A stretch of DNA of 64,000 nucleotides from Paraconiothyrium sp. Pb-2020 (Eukaryota; Ascomycota; Dothideomycetes; Pleosporales; Didymosphaeriaceae): the NCBI GenBank assembly GCA_022419385.1, contig JAJUBI010000001.1, forward strand, positions 4,526,001 through 4,590,000. Reading direction: 5' to 3'. Within the stretch, counting starts at the first letter, position 1; the number at the start of each line of letters is the position of its first letter. The notes under the pieces are model-generated. The model was not told the DNA's origin. It worked only from the letters and a program-made list of their open reading frames with translations, and searched no databases. A program made the translations under genes and the position numbers. Of this stretch, positions 49,160-61,000 are shown in pieces.

Positions 49160-51400
49160 CATACTTAGTAGACAAAGTAATTTAGTAGAAGAAAAGATTA
49201 AAACTTTCTTTATAATTCTTTATAAAACTAAAGATAGATCTCTAGAACTAATAGTAAAACTTAATTAACTTCTTATAGCTATAAGAGAAGTACTAAAGGA
49301 ACTATAAACTAAGATTATCTAATAATACTATAATAATCCTATATATGGACACCTAGGTATTAAGAAGATAATAGAACTTATCTAATAAAACTATAGCTTT
49401 AAAGAAATTAAGAAAGTAGTAATAGAATTTATACATAAATATATAGACTACTAAAAGAATAAGTATATAATACATCTTAAATATAGAAAAATATAAGTAA
49501 TTAAAATACTAATAGCACTATAGAAAGATATTATAATAAACTTTATTACTAGATTACTAAAATCTAAAGACCTAGTTATAGAAATTAAATATAACACTAT
49601 CCTAGTAATTATATATTAACTTACTAAGTATATTAAGTTAATACTATATCTTAAAATAACTATAATAAAGGGACTTACCTTTTTTATCCTAGATTAGTTT
49701 ATTAGATATTATAGAATTCCTAAAATAATTATAAGCGATAGAGATAAGCTCTTTGTATTAAATTATTAGGTAATACTTATAATACTTATTAAAATAAAAA
49801 GAAAGTTATTAATAATATATTACCTATAAATAGATAGACAAATAGAATATATAAACTAAATAATAGAAATATATCTATATATCTACTATAATAACTAAAA
49901 GAATAACTAAATTTCTTTACTACTAATAGTATAACTAGTATATATAAGAAAGTCTCGTAAACGTAGGTAGGTAGCCTTAGTAATAAGACTTTCTTGCTAG
50001 TAATAAAAGGACCTAGGCACCTTTATATACTAGGCTTAAATAGGAAGGTAATATATAATATATAAATATATTTTTATCTAAAAGATATAAATAGAAGTAT
50101 AACTTATAACTAACTATAAGTTAAAAGGTTGATATCGTTTGCTAGGTACAGAACTGAAAAGTAGAGAAACAACGCCTATATATATAGATAGATCGGCTCC
50201 CCACTATTCTCCTACTATCGGATCCCCCTAATTCCGATCTACGGATCTCCTCAAACTATTACCTAGTAATTTCCTATCTAATAGTTATCCGAAGTCCTAT
50301 CTCTAGAATTTCTCCTATCTCGGCTCTCCTCTATGGGTCTCCTCACGGGTCTCCTCAGAAAACACAAAAAGATAATATAAAAAGACTAGATTTATATACT
50401 AACCTAATTCGGATATTCGGGACTAATCCGGATTAGGTAATAGTATATATATAAATTATTAGACCAGCTTATAAGCTAGTCTATTATAGGAAATATTAAT
50501 TATTTTGGTTTTTATCTTTTATAAGAAATCTTATAAGATCTTATAAGGATATTAAGAAGCTTATTATTAAGCTAAATATATATATTAACCTAGATATAAA
50601 ATATAGAATTACTATATCTTAGGTTGTTATAAATATTTATAATATTAGCTTAGTAATATTAGCTAGTACTAAATAGATAATTAAAACTTATATAACTTAT
50701 ATAATCTTATTAAAGATTTTACAGTATATAATAATAAGATATTAGCTATAATAGGCTATATACTATTTTATATAAATTATAGTAGATACTTATATCTCTT
50801 TAATTAAATATTTCCTATAAATATCTAAATAGAATAAGCTACCTAAATAGTAGAAAAAACAAAGAAAATTTATAAAGAACTCTAAGAAAACCTTAAGAAA
50901 GCTTAATAGTAAGTAATTTTCTATATAAACTAAAAATAAAAAATAGTACCTTAGCTAAAGAAGGGGGATAAAGTATATCTACTTATAAAAAATTTTTAAA
51001 CTTAAAAAAAGAAGTATAAAAAACTAGATTATATTAAGGTTAGACTATTTTATATTTTGTATTTAAATATTACTAGTAAACTATAAGTTAGAATTACTAC
51101 TAAATATAAAGATATATCTAGTATTTTATATAGACTACTTAGAACTAGTAGACCTAGAGACACTAGTTAAAACTACCTTCTATTATAAACTAGAGAAAGA
51201 AAATAAATTTAAAGTTAAAGATATTCTATTAAAATATTAGAGAAATAGAACTACTAAGTACCTTATTAAATAGAAAGAGTATCTATATAAGGAGAATATA
51301 TAGGAACCTTAGAATAACCTAGAAAACTATTAGAAGAAACTTTATAAATAATAATAAATTAATAAAGAAGGTAAGGGAGATATACCTAGAAGCTTAGAAT
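49160..51400 (+). pseudogene. pol: D2 integrase and chromodomain remnant
   Basis: This is collinear with the D1 integrase: the zinc-binding segment near 49300-49460, the catalytic core near 49530-49760, then a break at 49944 by the hairpin-rich insertion. It resumes at 50723 with the C-terminal domain and the chromodomain near 51200-51320. It is more mutated than D1, with further Gln, Cys and Asp codons lost. Confidence 0.8.
49945..50722. mobile_element. Hairpin-rich 778-bp insertion of unknown class
   Basis: This segment is absent from D1, where agtatata (36415-36422) is single. Here agtatata flanks it on both sides (49937-49944, 50723-50730), an 8-bp duplication typical of hAT-type DNA transposons. 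No convincing terminal inverted repeat is visible. It contains several hairpins: aagaaagtct/agactttctt (49946-49955, 49986-49995), aacttata/tataagtt (50101-50122), cctaattcggat/atccggattagg (50403-50437), 50461-50482, and the perfect palindrome at 50530-50547. The section 50140-50370 is markedly less AT-rich than its surroundings and has repeated GGGTCTCCTCA-like units. No coding region is recognised. Confidence 0.6.
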
Positions 51401-51860
51401 TAGTAAAGATACTATACTATTAATAAGATTTATTATAGACTATAGTTAGAGAGAAACCTATGAGGGTATTAGTAATAATATAGTTAAATAATTTATTTTC
51501 TTCCTATTCTTAGCTAACTTATTAGTAAGATATAAGATTTTCTTATATATATATTTTTTAGCCTACACTAAAATTCTTTTATTTTATAATAACTAAGTAA
51601 TTATAGTTACTAGTTCTTTCTTATTTTTTTTTAATTTTCTTCTTATACTCTTTATAAGTCTTATCTAAAGAGAACTATAATATATCTATATATAGCTTTC
51701 TAATATAAATATATTTAGTATACTTTAGACTAGAATTAGGTATAATATAATATAGAGTACACTCTATAGTGTACCTAATATAAGAAATTTCTATAGTTAT
51801 ATTAGTTCTAAGGATTTTATTATATAAATAGAGTTAATAGAAATAGGAGTTAGAAGATAT
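51386..51860 (-). pseudogene. D2 antisense ORF
   Basis: This is the second copy of the D antisense frame. The start codon is ATA (51858-51860) where D1 has ATG. The Cys block of D1 (LKCAKCVCVRK) is changed mainly to Tyr here, and the Lys/Glu-rich second half is kept. More stops are present than in D1. It supports the reality of the frame by conserved position and length. Confidence 0.58.
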
Positions 51861-51961
51861 TATAGCTACCTACTAAAAACTAGCAGATATAGGGCTTATA
51901 CTTATATAATAGTAATTAGGAATATATAATTTAAAGATAAATTTATAAAGAAGAGGGATAA

Positions 51962-52338
51962 TATTAGAATCTAGACCTAAGTAAGAGTTAGAACCTTATT
52001 TTATATTATAATAATACTTACTATTAGCTTACCTAGAGCAGAGTATATATTTTAACTATACTACTAGGTACTAAAGAAAGTTATATAACTAATAGTTAAT
52101 AAGTAATAGTTAACTATTGCCTAGGCCAAGTATATAGGAACCTAAGTATAGAACCTTTATACTTATATTTAACCTATTTATTAATCTATTATTTAGATTT
52201 ACTTAGGCTCCCTTATTAACTTATTATACTTTATAAAATACTTCTATATTAATAAGACTCCTCTTTCCCCTCTTAGTTATCTTACCTAAGAACTAACCTT
52301 AACCCTTTTAGAACTAGCTACCCTTTATAAGTTTAATA
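51962..52338 (+). repeat. D2 3' LTR shared with D3
   Basis: This 377-bp D LTR follows the purine tract AAGAGGGAT. It starts TATTAGAATCTAGACC and ends AAGTTTAATA. It is shorter than the D1 LTRs because it has fewer TAATAGTTAA units (about 52090-52120). The next bases, TTTTAAATACTC, are the D internal start, so this LTR serves as both the 3' LTR of D2 and the 5' LTR of D3. Confidence 0.9.
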
Positions 52339-53744
52339 TTTTAAATACTCTTAATATAATAATAAGAACTTCTACCTCTTCTATAGCTTTAGATACTATT
52401 ACTATTACTTCTATAGATAACTTCAAGAGTAAAATATATAAATTTAACTTATATTATAGTAACTATAACTATACTAATATCTAAATTCTCTAACTAGACT
52501 TATACTTCTATAAACTAGGTAAAGAACTTACTAGCTAAAAAAATGTTATCTTTATAGCTATATATATATAAGGAAGATACTAGAGAATAAATTTAACCCT
52601 ATATTACTAAATATCTTAAAATAGACTATAAGAATAAAGACAAAGAATATATTAATAATTATACTAATATAGTTAATATTATTAAAGACTACTCTAACTT
52701 TAAGAAATATTTTAAATAGATATTTAGAATTACTAATAAGGTAGACATTATAGCACATAAGATCTAAACTATTATATAGAAATAATCTATAGCTAAATAT
52801 ATAGTAGAATTTAGAAAGTATACTATATAGCTTAACTAGGATAATAAATTCCTAATACTTATATATAAATAAGAACTTAAGAGATCTATATATAAGAAGC
52901 TCCTATATAATAAAGAAGTTATTAAGAACCTTAATAAATTATACAATAAATTAATTAGGATTAATAAAGAATAGTTTATACTATAATAAGAATTTTAATA
53001 AAAACCTATAAAATATTAGCTTTAGATAATAGCTACCTATAGTCTATAGGGTACTACTAAAGGGACTATAATACTAACTATAAAATTTTTATAGCTACTA
53101 GGTAATAGAAAATATTTAGTTTAATTATTTAAGCAAAGAAAAAGAAAAGGAATTAGACCCTTAAAAGCCTATTTAGTATATTTTAGATAAAATCTACTAG
53201 GGGACTAAGATATATATATATTTTATATATAGTAAACTAGGCTATATTACTAGAAACTATAAATCTAAGAATAAGGTTATTAGATAGTTAAATATACTAT
53301 CTATTCTATAGAATAAAGAGGATAAAGAATAAATAGTTATAAATACTATTAGTAAGTTAAAGCTTAATAGATTAGAATTAGAGAATTTTTAGAATTTACA
53401 ACTATATAAGAACGTAGAGAAAGACTAAAATAAAAAATATTAAACTAATCTAATAGTCTCTAACACCTTACCTATAAGTAAAAGGTAAAGAAATAACCTT
53501 TATAGACTAGTTAAATATATAGAATTACTTAGATAAACTATAAATCTAACTAAGGGATAAAGAGATAATACTTTTACCTATAATAATTATACCTTTATTC
53601 TCTATACTACTAGAATATTATAACTAACACTAAATAGAAATTATTATATAGAATAATAAGAAATAGGTAGACTACTAATATACTTACTAAAACCCTAATA
53701 CTAGCTTCTAAAATAAGAACTCTAAATACTTACTATAATACTAC
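52339..53744 (+). pseudogene. gag: D3 gag fragment
   Basis: This is collinear with D1 31721-33110: leader, capsid-like region and knuckle remnant near 53215-53275. It stops at 53744 where a reversed D LTR begins. It is more mutated than D1. Together with the shared LTR it forms an LTR-internal-LTR-internal tandem. Confidence 0.8.
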
Positions 53745-54137
53745 TATTAAACTTCTAAAGGGTAGCTAGTTCTAAAAGGGGTTAAGGTTAGTTCTCAGGT
53801 AAGACAACTAAGAGGGGAAAGAGAAGTCTTACTAATATAAAAGTATCTTATAAAGTATAATAAGTTAATAAGGGAGCCTAAGTAAATCTAAATAATAGAT
53901 TAATAAATAGGTTAAATATAAGTATAAAAGCTCTATACTTAGGTTCCTATATACTTAGCCTAGGCGATAGTTAACTATTACTTATTAACTATTACTTATT
54001 AACTATTAGTTATATAACTTCCCTTAGTACCTAGTAGCATAGTTAAAACGTATGCTCCACTCTAGATAAGCTAATAGTAAGTATTATTATAATATAAAAT
54101 AAGTGTTCTAACCCTTACTCGGGTCTAGATCCTAATA
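53745..54137 (-). repeat. D4: reversed D LTR
   Basis: This 393-bp LTR is in reverse orientation, starting TATTAAACTTCTAAAGGG and ending GATCCTAATA. It has an intermediate number of palindromic units (about 53960-54010). Left-flank bases actac and right-flank bases taaac do not match. The left side is D3 gag and the right side is family B gag, so it marks a rearrangement junction or an insertion whose duplication has been lost. Confidence 0.85.
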
Positions 54138-55131
54138 TAAACTATATCTAGATATATAATAGTAGTGGCGTAAATATCACTTATTACACTAACCTAACAG
54201 CTAGTAGTATAGCCCTACTAACTAGATAGTATAGCTATAATATTAAAGTACTACTATTATATAGATTATTCTTTAGAGTTACTACTTCTTTTAACTATTT
54301 ATATCTAGTTCTAAGGGAAATTATTATAGTTAGTAATTACTATTCTAGTTTTTAGTATAGCTTACCATATAGGTATATAACTAGGTATTATTTATATATA
54401 GAGGTTAATTTAGTTTCTAGAGTACTAGGTATACTATAAATTTATTTACTAATTAGTCTTCTCTCTAGACTACTTTCTAAACTATATATAGATATATAGC
54501 TCCCTATTAATAGAACTCTTATCTAGTTAAAAAGAAAGCTTATTATTTAGTACTAATTTAGTATATTATTATTAACTTCTAGTTTTTCTATAGCTATAGT
54601 TAGTATAGGATAGTCTTTAGAAATTATAAAGTAAAAGTAATATACTAGTCTTTTATTATAAATACCCATAGGTCTAGTAGAAGGTAATTTAGAGGTATAT
54701 TTTAAAGTTATTATATTTCTTAATATTTTTTTTTTTAAATATTAGGATAGATTTAATCTTAAGGCTATAATAGAATAGCTCTATTATACTACTACTTAGT
54801 TACTATTACCTTACTAGGTATTTTTTTTTATTTTTACTATTTATAGTTATAATAGTAAAGACTATAGATATAATAGTATTATAGCTACTAGGTACTATTT
54901 ATAGTTCCTAATTTTAGCTTTTAGAGTATAGATCTTCTCTAGCTTAGTAAGTTTATCTTACCTATATTTTAATAATACTAATCTTATAGAGCCTAAGTCT
55001 AGTTCCCCTACTAATTCTAGCTATATTAGGGCCCCTTATTCTAGTACTTTAGTAGCTATAGGTACTAGGCCCCCTATTATTATAAGTATAGGGTCTCTAA
55101 GTAGCTAGCTATAGAAATTTATTATATTACT
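54138..55131 (-). mobile_element. B2: reversed fragment of a family B element (5' region and gag)
   Basis: This is the reverse complement of B1 from about 9880 back to about 9200, then beyond it into sequence that B1 lacks near its 5' LTR. It is cut on the left by D4 and on the right by C3. No LTR of its own is seen. It shows that family B originally had a longer 5' region than B1. Stops are dense and no domain is identified. Confidence 0.75.
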
Positions 55132-55595
55132 TGTAATAGGGCCTTCTTGTCACTGTGGTAAGCCGCGGCCCAGTTAGGGTTCTAGTAAGAGATAAGTAGT
55201 ATACAGAGTTATATAAGTTATATATAGGTAAATATTAATTAATTACTATAATAAGAATATATTGCTAAAGACTTAAGGGTAATCTTCTATAAGAAAACTA
55301 GATATAGTAAACTATATTATAGATTAATAATAAGAAATTACTAGTAGTAACCTATTATCTTTATATACTACTATTTTAGCCTTAGCTCTATAGGCTCTAT
55401 ATATAGATTCTATAAATCTAGGCTCTATAGCTCTATTCTATAGATCTATAGATCTAATTACATAACCCTAATTATATGTCTATATTATACTTAGTATTTA
55501 ACCTATAATTATAATACTTATTCTTATAATCTAACTAGTTGCTGCTATTATTATATTAGTTTCTATAATTTTATTATAGTATAGTAGCTATAACA
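55132..55595 (-). repeat. C3 3' LTR
   Basis: This 464-bp LTR starts TGTAATAGGGCC and ends GTAGCTATAACA. The purine tract (CTATCTCCCCCTTCT on this strand) follows at 55596-55610, giving minus orientation. Confidence 0.93.
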
Positions 55596-55691
55596 CTATC
55601 TCCCCCTTCTATATCTTCAGCCTAAAGATTAATCTGTTGTAGGGGTTATACTATATTAGTAGGGCGGGCTCTATTATATAGTAGCCTATTA

Positions 55692-56167
55692 TTGCCCTTT
55701 ATACCTTTTTATAAGACTAATAAACAACTTACTCTTACTAATAAAATTAGTTATTATAGATTTCTAGCTATACCTTACTTTTATTATAATAGGCTTAAAA
55801 TTCCTTATATACTCTTACTATATAATATACCTAGGTATTTTACTTATAAAGCCTATATTTATTCTAATATTTAAGGTTCTTACAATATTAATAGTGTATC
55901 TATTACTAAAAGTATATAGTTAACTATAGTTTCTTTCTTAAAACTAATTATTTTTAGTATATAATACTAGTTACTTCTAAGCTAAAATTTAAGCTAAACT
56001 AGCTAAGGCTAAGAAGGCTTAAGAAGTAATTTTAGATACTCTAGCTATAGCCTAAGCTAAGATATTATAACTTTAGAAGTAGAAGAAACTTCTTAATAAG
56101 TAGAAAAATTAATAGTTAATATTTCTAAAGGCTAAACTAGATTAGAAAGAAGTAGAGCTAAAAGTAG
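55692..56167 (+). pseudogene. C3 antisense ORF, first part
   Basis: This frame starts with ATG at 55692, and its first 60 codons are open (MPFIPFYKTNKQLTLTNK). The Cys residues of C1 are mostly Tyr here. The second, helical half is in the +1 frame relative to the first, exactly as in C1 and C4. It is split by C4 at target duplication agtag, and the last 33 or so codons are at 63307-63405. Confidence 0.6.
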
Positions 56168-56649
56168 TATAATAGGGCCTTCTTAACACTATGGTAAGCC
56201 GCGGCCCAGTTGGGGTTCTATTAGGAGATAAGTAGTATATAGGGTTGTATAAGTTATATGTATATAAACGTTAATTAATCACTATAATAAAAATGTGTTG
56301 CTAAAGACTTAAGGGTAATCTTCTGTAAGAAAACTAGATGTAGTAAACTGTATTATAAATTAATAATAAGAGATTACTAGTAGTAATCTGTTATCTCTAT
56401 ATACTGCTATCTAGTCTAGGCTCTATAGGCTCTATCTATAGATTTATATAGATTTATAGATTCTGGCTCTGTAGCTCTATATTCTTAGTATTTACAGAGC
56501 TATAGATCTAGTTACATAACCTTAATTACGTGTCCATATTGTACTTAGCATCTAACCCGTAATTATAATACTTATTCTTATAATCTAACTAGTTACTGCT
56601 GTTATTATATTAGTTCCTGTAATTCTATTATAGTATAGTAGCTGTAATA
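56168..56649 (-). repeat. C4 3' LTR
   Basis: This 482-bp LTR starts TATAATAGGGCC and ends TAGCTGTAATA. The purine tract (CTATCTCCCCCTTCT) is at 56650-56664. It is 18 bp longer than the C1 LTR, partly because of extra sequence around 56450-56505 (GATTCTGGCTCTG and TTCTTAGTATTTACAG). Confidence 0.93.
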
Positions 56650-56754
56650 CTATCTCCCCCTTCTATATCTTCAGCCTAAAGATTAATCTGTTGCAGGAGT
56701 CGTGCTATATTAGTAGGGCTGGCCCTATTATAAGTTAGGTTATTATTACCCTTT

Positions 56755-57337
56755 ATACCTTTTTATAAAACTAACAAATAACTTGCGCTTACTAATAAAA
56801 TTAGTTATTACAGATTCCTTACTATACCTTATTCTTACTATAATTAATTAAAGATTTACTATAAACTTTCTCTATATAATATGCCTAGGCGTCCTACTTG
56901 CAAAGCTTGTATTTATTTAAATATTTAAGGCTCTTATAATATTAATGGTATTTTAGTAGCTAAGAGTATATTATCTACTACTATAGTTCTATCTATATTA
57001 ACTATTTATAGTGCGCAACACTAATTATTCCTAAGCTAAAATTCTAGCTAAACTTATTAAGGCTAAGAAGGCCTAGAAGAATACCCTAGATACTACTGCT
57101 GCTGCTGCCTAGTATTTAGCTAATACTTATTTAAAGATATTACAGTTACAGAAATAGAAGGAACTTCTTAATAGGCAGGAGGATTATTAGTTAGTATTTC
57201 TAGAGGCTAAGCTAAATTAGAAAGAAGCGGAACTAAGGGCTACTAGTCTATAGAATAGTTCTAAGAAGGGTAAAGTAGTTTCTTAAGATACTACTTATAC
57301 CTTTTCTAATAGTAGTAATCTTTATAGTTTACTATAA
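56755..57337 (+). pseudogene. C4 antisense ORF
   Basis: This is the antisense frame of family C. The start codon is ATA (56755-56757), with ATG in C1 and C3. The stop is TAA (57335-57337). It retains TCKACIYLN in the Cys-containing half. The second half is helical and Ala/Lys/Gln-rich, with an in-frame length difference against C1 at about 57090-57140. Differences that keep the frame fit coding constraint before inactivation. The half-to-half frame switch is at the same place as in C1. Confidence 0.62.
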
Positions 57338-57344
57338 GGTAGTC

Positions 57345-60300
57345 CAGCTCTTAGTCTAATGTCTCTAGGCTTCCTTTAAAAGATTAGTTTAACTAAAATT
57401 TTTCTAACTTCTTAGAGTAGTTAAGGTTACTTTCTAGTTTCTAGGTATTATTTATATAGGTTTCCTTCTTGTCGCGTTCTAGCATTTAACCTTGTAGTAA
57501 CTCTAACTATTTATTAGTTAGTATTTATTAATACTTACTACTTTCTATTCTTACTACTCTCTATATATATTTACTTTATAGACTGTAGGTTCTATATCCT
57601 ATAGTGCCTTTTCTAAGAGAGCTATATAGAACACTAGGTATACTTTATACTATTTAGAAGTTATAATTTAAACAAAACTAGGGTAATTTGTTCTAGGACC
57701 TTATATAGTCTAATTTTTAGGTAGTCTAGTTTATTTAATAGTTGTTTACTAGTAATATTTTTTTATAGTAGCTAGACTTTCTCTCCCTTCTCTAGTGTAG
57801 GCGTAGGCTTATACTTAAGATTATAGTATTTCTCTATTTTTTCTTATAGGAATATGGCGTCTTACTAGAGTTAGCTATAAATTTATATAATTTTCTTAGC
57901 CTATTATTCTCTATCTATACTCTAAGACCTTATAGTTCTAGGTACTTAGTAGGCTGCCGGGTTAAATCTATAGTTTATAAAGAATAGTAATACTCTAGTA
58001 GCGCTATATTATAAGCTATTATAGGCTAGTTATACTATAGGAAGCAACTCTACCTAGTTATTCTATTAATAGTTTAGGTAACACCTAAGAAACTATTCTA
58101 CTGTCTAGTTTATTTATTCTGTCTGCCTATCTATTTATAGATAATAGGCTGTTAATATACTATACTTAATACCTATAAGGGTAAATACTATTTACTAGAA
58201 CTTAGATATAAAGTAAATATCTCTATCTATAATAATTTTGTCTAGAGCTCTATATTGTGCTATTATTATAAAAGTAAAGTAGAAAGCTATATACTCTACT
58301 TTACTAACCTCTTTATATAGTAAGAAGTATACATACTTAGTTGCTTTATTAATAATAACTATAATTTTATTATATTCTACTATATTATCTAGGTCCTTAG
58401 ATTTTAGTAGTCCTGTAATAAAGTCCATTATAACTATACCCTATAGTTAATTAGGAACTTCTATAGATTATAGTTATCTATATAGCGTGTGCCTATTTAG
58501 TTTATTTTAGTAGTAGTTAGTGTAGTTACGTAAGACTTCTGTAACTATCTATTAGGCTTAAGGGAAGTAGTAGTCTCTTATTAGTTATTCTATTATTTAT
58601 TTAATTCTCTAGTGGCTGTGTACCGGTGCTTTATAGAATTATCTTATAAATTTATGTTAAATCTTAGTAGGAATAAAGATTCTATTAAAGACCTTATAGA
58701 TATTATTCTTATATTTTATTTCTATAGGTAGGTAGCTTATATTCTTGTTACTAATTACTATTTTCTTTTTAATCTAGTTGTGCTATATACTAGTCTGGGT
58801 TTCTATTATTACTACTAGCTTTAGTGTATTATAGATAATAGTACTATCTTTATTAAATTAAAGTAGGGCCCCTAATACTTTAGCTTTTTCTTATAAGTTA
58901 GGTCTTCTACTTAAGGCGTCTGCCTAAAGGTTTTCTGTCCCTTAGGTATATATAATCTTAAAATTATATATTAATAAGGTCTATGCCTATCTTACTTACT
59001 AGGGTATAAAGGCCTTATTTATTATAAATCCTGTTAAGTTCTTATAGTCTAAAAAGACCGGTATTTAGTATTTTACTCCTTAGAGGTAAGTTCTCTATTT
59101 CTTAAATACTTTAACTATTGCTAATATCTTTTTATTATAGATATTATAGTTAAGTTTAGCTTTTTATATCTTTTAAAAGTAATAGCTGTATAGGTACTTT
59201 TTATCTATTTCTAGATCTTACTAGAGTAAGCACACTTCTATAGCAAAATTTAATATATTTATTTCTAGTATAGCAGGATAGTAGGGATTAAAAATTTATA
59301 AGATAGGTTTCTTAGTAAATTCTTTCTTAAGTTAATCTATTGCTTATTAGTATTTATTTATCTATTTAAAGGGTACTTCTTTCTTTATTAGCCTTATAAG
59401 GGGCTCTGTTATCTTTGTCTAGTCTAGAATAAACTTCCTGCAATAGTTATAAAATTCTAAGAAGAATTAGATATCTTTAATATTTTCTAGCTTTCCCTAA
59501 TTTAAAATCTTCTAGAGCTTTATTTACTTAATCTTAAGCTTTTTAGGTTCTACTACAAACTCTAGAAAAATAGTTTAGGTAATATAAAATTTGTATTTCT
59601 TAAGCTTTAGATATAGCTTAGCTTTACTTATATAGTTTAGTACTTTTTCTATGTGCTTTTAGTAGTCTTATTTGTTATTTAAGTATATTAAGACATTGTC
59701 TAGGTATACTATAGTATACTTACTAATATCCTTAGAGTATAGTGTTAATTTGTCTCTAAAAGATAGCTAGGGCGTTAGTAAGTCTAAAGGGCATAATATA
59801 TACTTAAATAACTCTAACTTTATTTTAAAGGTAGTTTTCTATTTCTTACCTTTTTTATTCTAATTTAGTAGTATGCGTTCTTTATATCTAAGTAGGTAAA
59901 GATTTTTGCATCTTAAAGTTAGTTTATAAATCTAAGATTAAGGGTAATAGGTACTTGTCTTTAATTATAATAGTATTTATTTTTCTAAAGTTAATATAGA
60001 ACTGTGGTTCTGGTTGTCCTTTTTTTCTATAAAGGTAACTCTATAAGCGGCAGAAGACTAAGAAGGTCTAATATATTTCTATTTAAAATTATTCTTAATA
60101 TATTATTTAGTAACCTTAAGCTCCTATTCTATTATTTTATATACTAGTCCCTATATAGGTTGTTTTTCTTTCTCTAGTCTAATCTTACAGTCTTACTTAG
60201 TGTATTCTGAAAGGTATTCTTCTAGTTTATTAAAGATATCTATAAACCTCTAGTATTAGTTTAGTATTCCTAGGGTAAGTTCCCTATTTGCTACTAACTA

Positions 60301-61000
60301 GTATAGGTATTAGACTTATTTTGTTTCCTAGTAGATAGTTAGGTTAACCTATTTTAGCTATAGTATTCCTAGAATTACATCTTGCTAATTATCTATCTTA
60401 GCTAAGTCTATAATAAAGTTGTTAATAACTAGTCCTTTAGATAGAAAGATTTCTAGTGTAGTTTCTATATAGATTTGCTTCTGAAAGGGTAGTCTTTTAA
60501 TATTAAATAGGGTTCTTTTCTCTATTTTATAGGTGTAGTAGAGCCCTTTATTTTCTATAAATTTCTTAAAGATAAAATTCTATATTACTCTACTATTAAT
60601 TATTGCTTTAATTAGTTTTCTATAGTATTCTCCTTAAATTATAATATACAGTCCCTATATACCTCTTAAGGCTTCTTTGCCTTTTAGCTAATACTTTATC
60701 TATATTTTCTTAGCTATATGCTAAGGGCACTTATTCTTAGGGCACTTATACTAAGGTTGCCCTTTTATATATTTAATTAGTAAGAGGGGTCTAGAGGCTA
60801 GCACTAGGTATCCCTTACACTTCTTTTCTAGGTGCTATCTATATACTTTATCCCTTAGAATAAGGTTATTATAGGGGTTGTCTATTACTTAGATTAGAAA
60901 GGCGTAATGTTTCCTCTTTAGAATTAGGTATATTAGATAATTGTCTACAATACATAATATTTATAATAACTTATAATATACTAGGTATTTAGTTAGTGTT
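57345..61000 (-). pseudogene. pol: C4 pol remnant
   Basis: This is collinear with C1 pol. The protease region is about 60560-60640 and RT about 59420-60180, with the catalytic box YLDN (59695-59706 on the complement). RNase H is about 59000-59340, the integrase about 58080-58430, and the chromodomain about 57400-57500. Within the integrase an uninterrupted 77-codon stretch (58195-58428) starts MDFITGLLKSKD and includes IIIDRDIYFISKF, covering the first two catalytic Asp residues of the DDE core. The rest is broken by Gln-to-stop changes and small deletions. Confidence 0.88.

Larger units (their letters stand above)
49160..52338 (+). mobile_element. Family D element D2, 3' part
   Basis: This D element is read left to right from the end of RNase H / start of integrase through the chromodomain, antisense frame and 3' LTR. 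It is collinear with D1 35636-37680 except for a 778-bp insertion at 49945-50722. Its left part was separated by C2 and is absent. Its 3' LTR leads directly into another D internal region (D3). Confidence 0.87.
55132..56167 (-). mobile_element. Family C element C3, 3' end (left part)
   Basis: This is the 3' LTR plus the antisense-gene region of a reversed C element. It is interrupted at 56167 by C4 and continues at 63307 to the window end. The probable target duplication on the left is ttact (55127-55131). Its right partner is outside. Confidence 0.9.

Noticed and set aside
49945..50722. SINE or tRNA-derived origin for the hairpin-rich insert
   Set aside because: I found no convincing pol III A box and B box pair and no cloverleaf. 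The 8-bp duplication is atypical for a SINE.
52558..52758. 66-codon open frame on the - strand
   Set aside because: It is the reverse strand of D3 gag. The equivalent D1 region shows no conserved frame.
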